Origin: Streptomyces sp. CCM_MD2014
Lineage (GTDB): Bacteria > Actinomycetota > Actinomycetes > Streptomycetales > Streptomycetaceae
Assembly (NCBI RefSeq): GCF_000772045.1
Contig: NZ_CP009754.1
Coordinates: 1,860,001 to 1,924,000 of the forward strand
Direction: 5' to 3'
DNA length: 64,000 nt
The translations under genes were made by a program, and so were the position numbers. This document shows positions 44,746-53,524 of the stretch, piece by piece; the first letter of the stretch is position 1; each line of letters starts with the position of its first letter. Under the pieces are notes generated by a model. That model was not told the DNA's origin. It ran no database searches and was given only the letters and a program-made list of their open reading frames with translations.

Positions 44746-45582
44746 GTGCCGACGTCCAACGCCAGCACCACCGACTCCGCCAGGTCCGCCACCGGTGGCG
44801 TCCAGTCCCTGGAGCGCGCCTTCGACCTGCTCGAACGGATGGCGGATGCGGGGGGCGAGGTCGGCCTGAGCGAGCTCTCGGCGAGCAGCGGGCTGCCGCT
44901 GCCGACCATCCACCGCCTGATGCGCACCCTCGTGGCCTGCGGTTACGTACGCCAGCAGCCCAACCGCCGGTACGCACTCGGCCCCCGCCTGATCCGCCTC
45001 GGCGAGTCCGCCTCCCGGCTGCTCGGCACCTGGGCGCGCCCGCACCTGGCCCGCCTGGTCGAGGAGACCGGCGAGACGGCGAACATGGCCCTGCTCGACG
45101 GCGACGAGATCGTGTACGTCGCCCAGGTGCCGTCCAAGCACTCGATGCGCATGTTCACCGAGGTGGGCCGGCGCGTGCTGCCGCACTCCACGGGCGTCGG
45201 CAAGGCACTGCTCGCGGACTTCCCGGCGGACGAGGTGCGGGCCCTGCTGGGCCGTACCGGCATGCCCGCCGCGACCGAGAAGACGATCACCACACCGGAC
45301 GGCTTCATCGCCGCACTGGAGGACGTACGGCGCCAGGGCTACGCGATCGACGACAACGAGCAGGAGATCGGCGTGCGCTGCCTGGCCGTCTCCGTGCCGG
45401 ACTCCCCCACCGCCGCGGCCATCTCGATCTCCGGCCCGGCGGGCCGGGTCACCGAGGCCGCGACCGACCGGATCGTGCCCCTGCTCCAGCAGGTGGCGGC
45501 GGAGCTGTCGGAGGCCCTGCTGACCTCGAACGGCTCGGCGAACGGCTCGGCGAACGGCTCGAACGGCACCCCGGTCGCCTGA
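44746..45582 (+). CDS. IclR-family regulator, probable allantoin-pathway repressor
   Basis: A 278-residue regulator: N-terminal winged helix-turn-helix about 20-85 (SLERAFDLLERMADAGGEVG then LPLPTIHRLMRTL), then the IclR effector domain with ANMALLDGDEIVYVAQV, the HSTGVGKALLA segment and DNEQEIGVRCLAV. The last 20 residues are a low-complexity Asn-Gly-Ser repeat. GTG at 44746 has AAAGGAA 6 bases upstream; the in-frame start at 44698 has none. Its position opposite allantoinase, as for S. coelicolor AllR, suggests it represses allantoin genes and is released by an intermediate such as allantoate or glyoxylate. The effector is inferred, not visible. Confidence 0.88.
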   Translation: MPTSNASTTDSARSATGGVQSLERAFDLLERMADAGGEVGLSELSASSGLPLPTIHRLMRTLVACGYVRQQPNRRYALGPRLIRLGESASRLLGTWARPHLARLVEETGETANMALLDGDEIVYVAQVPSKHSMRMFTEVGRRVLPHSTGVGKALLADFPADEVRALLGRTGMPAATEKTITTPDGFIAALEDVRRQGYAIDDNEQEIGVRCLAVSVPDSPTAAAISISGPAGRVTEAATDRIVPLLQQVAAELSEALLTSNGSANGSANGSNGTPVA

Positions 45583-45605
45583 GGCGCCCTTCCCCTAGAC
45601 GGGAC

Positions 45606-45893
45606 TCAGCGGCGCGGCGGGTCCCCGAACAGTTCCACGGCGTGACGGACCTCCGTCAGCCCCGGCTTGAGGGCGCTGACGGAGCCGATCGCGCCGGCTA
45701 TCAGCAGCAGGGAGCGGCGCAGGCGGGGCGCCTCGGGGACGCCGTGACCCGCCATCGCGGCGAGGGCGGCCAGTTCGTCCTCCGCGATTGCGCGGTCCGG
45801 GAAATCGGCGGGCAGCGCGGCGAGTTGACGGCGCAGCCGCGACACGGCGGTCCGCAGCGCCACCACCCTCACGTCTTCGTCGCCGACGGTCAC
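45606..45893 (-). CDS. Small Streptomyces protein of unknown function (DUF5955-like)
   Basis: A 95-residue protein beginning at GTG 45893. The N-terminal half predicts an amphipathic helix (ALRTAVSRLRRQLAALP). The C-terminal part LRRSLLLIAGAIGSVSALKPGLTEVRHAV is a hydrophobic helix followed by a pattern I recall from DUF5955, but I cannot confirm the family. Frame-wise GC bias and an uninterrupted frame support it as real. It converges with the IclR gene, leaving 23 bp between stops. No function is known to me. Confidence 0.6.
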   Translation of the reverse strand: MTVGDEDVRVVALRTAVSRLRRQLAALPADFPDRAIAEDELAALAAMAGHGVPEAPRLRRSLLLIAGAIGSVSALKPGLTEVRHAVELFGDPPRR

Positions 45894-46082
45894 GTGCCTC
45901 TGCCCCAAGCTCCGCAACACAGCCCTCCCCGCCCTCCCCCTGGCACTCCGTTGTGCGCGGGCCAGTAAACGCCACCCCGTGCCGGGCGCGCCACCACGCG
46001 GACCGAAATTCAGTCTCCGGAAATTCTCCGGAAATCCCGCGCACGCCGGGGCGTTTGGCGGGCCGTCAGGTATGCAGGACGC

Positions 46083-46706
46083 ATGACCGACAACGAGGCG
46101 CAGGCAGAAGACCAGGTGGGCGGCCCGGTGGCGGGGCTGCTGCTGGCCGCCGGGGGCGGCCGGCGGCTCGGCGGCCGCCCCAAGGCACTGCTGGAACACC
46201 GCGGACACCTACTCGTCGAACATGCGACCGGCATGCTGCGCGCGGCGGGCTGCGCCCGCGTGCACGTCGTCCTCGGAGCGCGCGCGGAGGACGTACGCGC
46301 GCGGGCGGCGCTCGACGGCTGCGTCCTCGTGGACAACCCCGACTGGGAACAGAGCATGGGCTCGTCCCTGCGGGCGGGGCTCCGCTCACTGACGGAGACC
46401 GGGGCGCGGGCGGCACTGGTCGCCCTGGTGGACCAGCCCGGCATCGGCGCGGAGGCGATGGCCCGGGTGTGCGCCGGGTACCGGGACGAGACGTCGCTGG
46501 CCTCGGCGGCGTACGCGGGCGTGCGCGGGCATCCCGTGCTGCTCGGTGCCGCGCACTGGGCGGGGATCGCGGCGACCGCCACCGGCGACCGGGGTGCGCG
46601 CGCCTATCTCAGGGAACACGAGGCGGAGATCGCCCTCGTCGAGTGCGGGGACGTGGCCCGGCCGTACGACATCGACACCGAGGCGGACCTGAGCCACCTT
46701 GAGTGA
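46083..46706 (+). CDS. MocA/MobA-like nucleotidyltransferase
   Basis: A 207-residue protein with the GT-A nucleotidyltransferase signature LLLAAGGGRRLGGRPKAL (about 18-36), then DNPDWEQSMGSSLRAGL, the metal-binding VDQPG and GHPVLLGAAHW. These are hallmarks of the MocA group, which transfers CMP to molybdopterin. Molybdenum cofactor is needed by xanthine dehydrogenase, the step feeding urate and allantoin, which suits the neighbours. The nucleotide and acceptor are inferred. ATG at 46083 follows an AGGAC site. It reads toward malate synthase with 184 bp between. Confidence 0.82.
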   Translation: MTDNEAQAEDQVGGPVAGLLLAAGGGRRLGGRPKALLEHRGHLLVEHATGMLRAAGCARVHVVLGARAEDVRARAALDGCVLVDNPDWEQSMGSSLRAGLRSLTETGARAALVALVDQPGIGAEAMARVCAGYRDETSLASAAYAGVRGHPVLLGAAHWAGIAATATGDRGARAYLREHEAEIALVECGDVARPYDIDTEADLSHLE

Positions 46707-46755
46707 GTGAGGTGGCACCCAGCGCCACCTTCCCTCGACCCGGAGAATCTCGACA

Positions 46756-46787
46756 TCAACAAACCATTGAAGTTCCACGATGAGGAA
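46756..46787 (+). promoter_or_regulatory. Candidate IclR/AllR operator before malate synthase
   Basis: TCAAC-N6-TTGAA at 46756-46771 runs directly into TTCCAC-N5-GGAA at 46773-46787. Both forms also occur at 44538-44553 and 44631-44645 by the allantoinase and IclR genes. It sits about 100 bp before the start codon. Confidence 0.6.
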
Positions 46788-46890
46788 ACTACTATCCACT
46801 GACCAGAAGCACTCCGCTGCACGGCGAGTGCGTAATGCCCCATACGCACCCTCTGGCACCCGGTGCCACCGCTGAAGGAAGTGACAGCTC

Positions 46891-48513
<1,623 letters not shown>

Positions 48514-48523
48514 CGACGCCCGC

Positions 48524-48574
48524 ACACGCCTGTGCCCCTGGTGCCGAGGACTGGCACCAGGGGCACAGGCGTGT
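48524..48574. terminator. Long perfect hairpin after malate synthase
   Basis: A perfect 22-bp stem (48524-48545 with 48553-48574) and a 7-nt loop, between the convergent malate synthase and HipA-like genes. It is the strongest hairpin in the window. Confidence 0.9.
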
Positions 48575-48575
48575 G

Positions 48576-49502
48576 TCAGCCGAGGTGAACCGACCAGTCC
48601 TGCTCGGCGGGCGGCTTGCCGTGCAGGTCGGGGACGCGCTTGAGCCAGTCGGGCCGGCCCCGCTGCGTGCGCGCCGCGCGGGCGGCGTTCTCGGCGGCGA
48701 GCTCCTCGCGGCTCGGGAAACCGGTGGGCAGCCACCGGTCGGAGGCCCGTACGCGCGCGTGCAGGTAGTCCACGTAGGCGGCACGCACCGCGTCCGGCGT
48801 GCCGAGGTCGCCCTCGCAGGTCAGCCACGCCTCGGGGACCCGTCCCACCACCTCGCCCAACAGCTCCCGCGTCACCCTCGGCGCCAGCTCGGCGTCGGCG
48901 GCCGGGAGGTCGGGCGCGCAGTGACCGAGGGCGTGGTGGCGGAAGTCGTAGGCCTTCTCGGGCGGCGAGGCGCCCCAGCGGTGGTGGAAGACGAGCGCCG
49001 CGCCGTGGTCGATGAGCCACAGGCGCGGCGGCACGGTGCCGAGGGTGGGCCAGACCATGAGGTTGGAGCTGTGCACGGTCCGGTCGACGTTCACGGTGAG
49101 CGCGTCGAGCCAGACGACGCGCCCGGCTTCCCGCGGATCCACCGGGAACACGTCGGCGACCTCGGGCGTGAAGTCGGCGCCGCCCGAGAGGTAGTCCATG
49201 CCGAGGTTGAGCCCCGCGCTGGCGTGCAGCAGGTCCCGCACCTCCTGGTGCGGCTCGGCGTCGGCGATCGCCGGGTCGAAGTGCGCGAGCACCAGTTCCG
49301 GCATCCGCAGCCCCAGCTCCCGGGCCAGCTCCCCCACGATCACCTCGGCGACCAGCGCCTTGCGGCCCTGGGCGGAGCCGGTGAACTTCAGGACGTACGT
49401 CCCGAGGTCGTCGGCCTCGACGACGGCGGGCACGGAGCCGCCGGAGTGCAGGGGTTCGACGTAGCGGGTGGCCACGACCTCTTTCAACATCGCCTCGGGC
49501 AT
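48576..49502 (-). CDS. HipA-like kinase-fold protein
   Basis: A 308-residue protein like the free-standing HipA-like kinases of Streptomyces rather than toxin HipA. The N-terminal YVLKFTG has the ATP-binding Lys39. The catalytic region reads WLDALTVNVDRTVHSSNLMV, followed by RLWLIDHGAALVFHH, which resemble HipA's NRDxHxxN and IDxG segments. No HipB-like antitoxin gene adjoins it. Start at 49502 has no clear site; ATG at 49490 (residue 5) has GAGG in front and fits the family N-terminus better. Its substrate is unknown. Confidence 0.75.
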   Translation of the reverse strand: MPEAMLKEVVATRYVEPLHSGGSVPAVVEADDLGTYVLKFTGSAQGRKALVAEVIVGELARELGLRMPELVLAHFDPAIADAEPHQEVRDLLHASAGLNLGMDYLSGGADFTPEVADVFPVDPREAGRVVWLDALTVNVDRTVHSSNLMVWPTLGTVPPRLWLIDHGAALVFHHRWGASPPEKAYDFRHHALGHCAPDLPAADAELAPRVTRELLGEVVGRVPEAWLTCEGDLGTPDAVRAAYVDYLHARVRASDRWLPTGFPSREELAAENAARAARTQRGRPDWLKRVPDLHGKPPAEQDWSVHLG

Positions 49503-49527
49503 GAGGTGAGCATAATGACCGGTGTTC

Positions 49528-49713
49528 CTATCCCGTCGGTGACGGACTCTCGTCGTAGACCGGGACCTGTGACTGGACGGTGAAGGTGACCGGTCCGGCG
49601 TCCTCGAACCTCATCGTGAACTTCATGAAGTCGCCGCCTCGTACCGTCTCCCGCACCTCCCGCAGCACGAGGTGGGTCTTGCCCCGCTCCAGCCGCGTCT
49701 TCCCGCCGTTCAT
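49528..49713 (-). pseudogene. C-terminal fragment of a PCu(A)C-type copper chaperone
   Basis: A 61-residue frame reading GGKTRLERGKTHLVLREVRE, a GGDFMKFTMRFEDAGPVTFTV strand pair and a short acidic tail. These match the C-terminal half of PCu(A)C/DUF461 proteins (L-x-PG-x-H-x-M-L, GD, LTLxFxxAG). The signal peptide and the first copper-binding His/Met half are missing. Its ATG overlaps the stop of the upstream gene as ATGA, so it may still be translated by coupling. It is most likely a remnant, though a small functional peptide cannot be ruled out. Confidence 0.6.
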
Positions 49714-50396
49714 CCGCGGGAGCCGTGCTCGTCGTCGTGCCGACAGCGAGCGCGGAGGAGTTCCACCCCGTCGCCTTCCAGGCCGTCGCAGTACGTCGCG
49801 CGTCCGGTCATGGCCATCACCAGGGCCAGGGTGGGGCCGGACACCACGGGCCCGGAGCCGGTCGTGAACGTGCCGTCGTCCGCGGCGAGTCGCAACCCCG
49901 CGACGCGCTTCTTGGCGACCACCACCATGTCCGAGCCCTGGTAGTACTCGGCCACCCGGGTGACGACGTCGATCGGGTAGGCGTGACGGATGCCCAGCGG
50001 ACGCCGTATGTCCTCTCCGTGGACGAGCGTCTCGCCCAGCATGGCGATGGCGGGCAGCGGCGGCTTGGTCGTGCTCGGGACGATGTGCCGGAACCGCGCG
50101 AGGGTCTCGGCCGGATCCGCGCCGAGCTGCTCCGCCAGCCGCACGGCCACCTGCTTGTCGAAGTCGAACCGGCAGCGGATCACCCCGGCCAGCCAGCGTA
50201 CGGTGTTGAGGCTCGCACCCGCCGTGAGATGCGCCAGCACCTCGCGCACCGACAGACCGGCGCACAGCGACGGTGTCGCCCACTGCGCCTCGGTCAGTTC
50301 CGCGAGATCGGCGGCCAGCGCCGCCCGCTCCGTACGGATCGAGGCCCAGACGCCACTCCCGTGGCCGCGTTCCGCGGTCAGCTCCGGATCGGTCAT
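49710..50396 (-). CDS. Mycothiol-dependent maleylpyruvate isomerase-family protein
   Basis: A 228-residue DinB-fold protein. The N-terminal four-helix bundle has the family pattern ERAALAADLAELTEAQWATPSLCAG followed by WSVREVLAHL-type helix SVREVLAHLTAGAS, and a second conserved segment GETLVHGEDIRRPLG supplies metal-type His residues. The C-terminal half is a compact domain with TGSGPVVSGPTLALVMAMTGR. Many actinobacterial members are uncharacterised thiol-dependent enzymes; the substrate is not known. ATG at 50396. It overlaps the copper-chaperone fragment by four bases and lies 54 bp after the broken ATPase gene. Confidence 0.8.
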   Translation of the reverse strand: MTDPELTAERGHGSGVWASIRTERAALAADLAELTEAQWATPSLCAGLSVREVLAHLTAGASLNTVRWLAGVIRCRFDFDKQVAVRLAEQLGADPAETLARFRHIVPSTTKPPLPAIAMLGETLVHGEDIRRPLGIRHAYPIDVVTRVAEYYQGSDMVVVAKKRVAGLRLAADDGTFTTGSGPVVSGPTLALVMAMTGRATYCDGLEGDGVELLRARCRHDDEHGSRG

Positions 50397-50450
50397 GCGG
50401 AGGGTCTCCTGTTCGTCGGCGTGCGATGGTGGTGGTCGTGGAGGAGACTC

Positions 50451-50938
50451 TCATCCCCGCGCGAAGTCATCGCCCGCGAGGGATCTTTCGCCACGAGGCA
50501 CCAGATGCAGCTCCGCGCGGACCGTTTTGCCGACGGGTACGCGGTCGAACACGCCCCACCGGTCCGCCAGCGCGTCCACGAGCAGCAGCCCGCGTCCGTG
50601 CTCGGCCTCCGGCGCCGCGGTGGCCGTGGCCTCCGGCTCACTCGGCCGCCGCTCCCCGCGGCTGTCGGACACGTCGATCCGCAGCGTGTACGCGTCGAGC
50701 CGCAGCAGCACCTCGATGTCCCGCCCCGCACCCTCCCGTGCGTCACGGCGTTCGCCGCCAGCTCCGCGACGAGCAGCGCGGCCGTGTCGGACACCGTCGA
50801 GCCGTACGGAACTCCCCACGCGTCCAGGCGGTGCAGGGCGAGATGGCGGGCCAGTCGTGCACCGCGCGGGGTCGAGCTGAACCGCTGGACGAACACACGC
50901 GCGGTGACGGGGAGCCGGGGGGCGGAGGCTGGTCTCAT
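50451..50938 (-). pseudogene. RsbW-like ATP-binding protein, frameshifted
   Basis: The N-terminal half, starting at ATG 50938, reads ARVFVQRFSSTPRGARLARH then LLVAELAANAVTHGRV, the N-box of anti-sigma-type HATPases. The continuation (GRDIEVLLRLDAYTLRIDVSD, then HGRGLLLVDALADRWGV and GKTVRAELHL) lies in another frame. The switch is near 50733, where one base is missing in a GTGCGGGGCGGG run compared with the expected GTGCCGGGGCGG. It is either a real single-base deletion or a sequencing error in GC-rich DNA. Such ATPases often sit beside WhiJ-like and DUF397 genes, as here (divergent, 149 bp away). Confidence 0.75.
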
Positions 50939-51087
50939 GCCGCCCATCCCACCTGCGGCGACGCCGTCCCGCCAGATCACGGACCGGTACGCAGGGTGAT
51001 CGTACGGGTGCGGACGGTGGACAGTAGGAGTAACCGTCCGTGAGCATGGGCCCGTTGAGTGGGCATGACGGGTGGGAGGTGTCCCGG

Positions 51088-51921
51088 ATGACGGACGGTA
51101 CGGGCGGCGCGGGTGAGCCGGAGGCCTCGGACAGCCTCAAGGCGTTCGGCGAGGTCGTCAAGGCGTTCCGCAAACGGGCGGGGCTGACCCAGGAGGAGTT
51201 CGCACCGCGGGTGCGGTACTCGGTGCCGACGGTGGCGTCCATCGAGCAGGGGCGGAGGTTCCCTCCGGTCGACTTCGTGGAGCGCGCGGAGCAGACCCTC
51301 GACGCCTTCGGCGCGCTGCGGGGTGCGGCACGGCACCTGTCGCGGCAACCGGGGCTGGCGAGCTGGTTCCGGCAGTGGGCGCGGTTCGAGGCGGAGGCGG
51401 TGAGTCTGTATACGTATGAATGCCGCCTCATTCCGGGCCTGTTGCAGACCGAGGCGTACGCGCGCACGCTGTTCACGAACCAACTTCCGCCACTGGGTGA
51501 CGATCAGATCGAGGCGCAGTGGGTGGCACGAGCAGAACGACAGCGCTTGTTGAGGGAGCGGCCGAACACGGCGTTCAGCTTCATTCTGGAGGAGCACTTG
51601 TTCCTGCGGCGCATGGGCGGGGCGGAGGTCACGCGGGAGCTGATCGACCACGTTCTGGGGCTGGCCGAGCTGCGAAACGTGGAGGTACAGGTGATGCCCT
51701 TGGTGCGCAACGCCCACGCCGGGTTGGATGGCCCGATGCAACTCCTGGAGACGCCCGACGCACGCTGGTTCGCGTACAACGAAGGACAGCGCGGGGGCAT
51801 GTTCGTCCCCGAGCGGAAGGAGGTCAGCGTCCTCCAGATGAGGTATGCCAGGATGCGGTCACAGGCTCTCTCCCTCGACGACTCCCTGAGCCTGTTGCAG
51901 CGGATGCGAGGAGCCTCATGA
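51088..51921 (+). CDS. XRE-family regulator with DUF5753 domain (WhiJ-like)
   Basis: A 277-residue regulator. Helix-turn-helix about 14-70 (FGEVVKAFRKRAGLTQEEFA then YSVPTVASIEQGRR), followed by the DUF5753 effector region with LYTYECRLIPGLLQTEAYAR, AFSFILEEHLFLRRMGG and VQVMPL. I place the start at ATG 51088 with GGAGG 8 bases upstream rather than the earlier in-frame ATG. Its stop overlaps the start of the DUF397 gene (ATGA). Such pairs are numerous in Streptomyces and influence development or antibiotic onset; the target is not predictable here. Confidence 0.88.
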   Translation: MTDGTGGAGEPEASDSLKAFGEVVKAFRKRAGLTQEEFAPRVRYSVPTVASIEQGRRFPPVDFVERAEQTLDAFGALRGAARHLSRQPGLASWFRQWARFEAEAVSLYTYECRLIPGLLQTEAYARTLFTNQLPPLGDDQIEAQWVARAERQRLLRERPNTAFSFILEEHLFLRRMGGAEVTRELIDHVLGLAELRNVEVQVMPLVRNAHAGLDGPMQLLETPDARWFAYNEGQRGGMFVPERKEVSVLQMRYARMRSQALSLDDSLSLLQRMRGAS

Positions 51922-52169
51922 GCACTATGGAACTGGTCTGGTTCAAAAGCTCGTACAGCAGCGGCGGCGACGGCGACTGCGTCGAGGTGGCCCTGTCCTG
52001 GCACAAATCCAGCTACAGCAGCAGCGGTGACGGCGACTGCGTCGAGGTCGCCTCCTGCCCCGGCACGGTCCACGTCCGTGACTCCAAGGTGCCGCACGGG
52101 GACCGGCTCGCCGTGTCGCCGGAGGCATGGATCCGCTTCCTCACGTACACGACCACGACACGCGTCTGA
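51918..52169 (+). CDS. DUF397 protein with duplicated N-terminal motif
   Basis: An 83-residue small acidic protein translationally coupled to the XRE gene. DUF397 proteins normally have one W-x-KSSYS-x-GDCVEVA unit followed by VRDSK. Here that unit occurs twice in tandem: FKSSYSSGGDGDCVEVA and HKSSYSSSGDGDCVEVA, before the usual VHVRDSKVPHGDRLAVSPEAW tail. The duplication is visible at DNA level (about 51945-51992 and 52002-52049). Family members partner with WhiJ-like regulators, and one may act as antagonist. Confidence 0.85.
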   Translation: MSTMELVWFKSSYSSGGDGDCVEVALSWHKSSYSSSGDGDCVEVASCPGTVHVRDSKVPHGDRLAVSPEAWIRFLTYTTTTRV

Positions 52170-52192
52170 CACCGCCGCGCGCCCGCCCCGGC

Positions 52193-53050
52193 CTACTGCC
52201 GCCGAGCCTCACGGCGGGGGTCGGGGCGGTGCCGGGTGGAGTGGAGGGAACCGAGCAGGTCGAGGGACTGGGCGCTGGGGCTGCCCGGTTCGGCGTGGTA
52301 GATGACGAGCTGCTGGCCGGGCGCCTCGCGTACGTCGAACGCCTGGTAGGTCAGGGTCAGGGGGCCGACGTCCGGGTGGAGGAGGTGCTTGGCGTCCTGG
52401 GTCTTGCCGCGCACGGTGTGCGCGTTCCAGAGGCGGGTGAAGTCCGCGCTGTGCTCGGTGAGGGTGCGGACGACGTCGCGCAGCCGGGGGTGGTCCGGGT
52501 CGAATCCGGTCGCCTCGCGGAGATTGGCGACGGTGGCCTGGGCCGCCCGGTCCCAGTCCGGGTAGAAGCTGCGGCCCGCGGGGTCGAGGAACGTCATACG
52601 GGCCAGGTTGTCCGCCGGGTCGAACGGGGCGTAGAGGGCGTCGGCCAGGGCGTTGGTGGCGAGGAGGTCCAGGGTCCGGCTCATGACGAACGCCGGGGTG
52701 TTCGCGTAGCCGTCCATCAGTTGTCGCAGCGCCGGGCTGACCCGCTCGGCGGCGTGGCCTGAGGGCCGGTCGTTCGGCGTGGCGCCGGCCAGCCGGAACA
52801 GGTGGGCGCGGGCGTCCGCGTCGAGGCGCAGCGCGCGGCTGAGCGCGTCGACCACCTGGGGTGAGGGGTTGCGCTCGCGGCCCTGTTCCATGCGGGTGTA
52901 GTAGTCGGCGTTCACTCCGGCCAGGACGGCGACCTCCTCGCGGCGCAGTCCGGCGACCCGACGGGCTCCGTAGCTCGCCATGCCGACGTCCTCCGGCCGC
53001 AGGCCGGCGCGGCGGGTGCGCAGGAACTCTCCCAAGTGGTTGTCGTCCAT
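52193..53050 (-). CDS. XRE-family regulator with MmyB-type ligand domain
   Basis: A 285-residue regulator: helix-turn-helix about 5-75 (LGEFLRTRRAGLRPEDVG, RREEVAVLAGVNADYYTRMEQGR) and an MmyB-like PAS-fold ligand domain from about 105 (MDGYANTPAFVMSRTLDLLATNALADAL, then ARMTFLDPAGRSFYPDWDRAA, AYQAFDVREAPGQQLVIYHAEPGSPSAQSL). These regulators often bind fatty acids and control a divergent oxidoreductase. Here the divergent transcript encodes an Atu4866 protein and two SDRs, with a 13-bp-arm palindrome between the start codons. Confidence 0.9.
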   Translation of the reverse strand: MDDNHLGEFLRTRRAGLRPEDVGMASYGARRVAGLRREEVAVLAGVNADYYTRMEQGRERNPSPQVVDALSRALRLDADARAHLFRLAGATPNDRPSGHAAERVSPALRQLMDGYANTPAFVMSRTLDLLATNALADALYAPFDPADNLARMTFLDPAGRSFYPDWDRAAQATVANLREATGFDPDHPRLRDVVRTLTEHSADFTRLWNAHTVRGKTQDAKHLLHPDVGPLTLTYQAFDVREAPGQQLVIYHAEPGSPSAQSLDLLGSLHSTRHRPDPRREARRQ

Positions 53051-53076
53051 GTCTTCAGGCTAGGCGGCGGCCCGGC

Positions 53077-53109
53077 GTGCTGCCTGGGTGTGCCGCACCC
53101 AGGCAGCAC
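53077..53109. promoter_or_regulatory. Candidate operator of the MmyB-type regulator
   Basis: Perfect inverted repeat: arms GTGCTGCCTGGGT (53077-53089) and its complement (53097-53109) with a 7-nt spacer. It lies 27 bp upstream of the regulator's start and 81 bp upstream of the Atu4866 gene, well placed to control both. Confidence 0.7.
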
Positions 53110-53189
53110 ACGTCCTGGTCGGCCGCCGCCGACCTGCGCAGACTCGGTGGACGTGAAGGACCGACAGCGTTCGAGGAGAGGAGTCCGCC

Positions 53190-53456
53190 ATGGCCGGGAC
53201 CGTTGAGGGCGACCACGTCGACGTGGTCGGGATGTGGGTGACCGCGGACGGTCACATCCGTCAGGAGCTGCTGCCGGACGGCCGCTACGACGAGGCCCGC
53301 GGCGGGCGGCGCAGCGCGTACACCGGCCGGTACACCGTGACCGGCAGCCACCTGGACTACGTCGACGACACCGGGTTCACCGCCACGGGCGACATCCGGG
53401 ACGGAGTGCTCTACCACGAGCACCTCGTGCTCTACCGGGAGCAGCGGTCGTCGTAG
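53190..53456 (+). CDS. Atu4866-family small protein
   Basis: An 88-residue protein with VVGMWVTADGHIRQELLPDGRY, YTGRYTVTGSHLDYVDDTGFTATGDI and HEHLVLYR, the compact beta-barrel pattern of the Atu4866 family (lipocalin-like small domains of unknown function). ATG at 53190 has AGGAGAGGAG upstream. First gene of a run with two SDRs downstream (gaps 68 and 75 bp). In other actinobacteria and proteobacteria this family is commonly next to SDR or nuclear-transport-factor-like genes, but I know no defined reaction. Confidence 0.82.
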   Translation: MAGTVEGDHVDVVGMWVTADGHIRQELLPDGRYDEARGGRRSAYTGRYTVTGSHLDYVDDTGFTATGDIRDGVLYHEHLVLYREQRSS

Positions 53457-53524
53457 CGCGGACCGGGCCGCCGACGGCGGCAAGCGGCAACAAGAAGTAG
53501 CAACGAGCAGCAAGGACCGGATCC

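Noticed and set aside
48576..49502. HipA toxin of a toxin-antitoxin pair
   Set aside because: There is no HipB-like helix-turn-helix gene next to it, and the sequence resembles the lone HipA-like kinases of actinobacteria.
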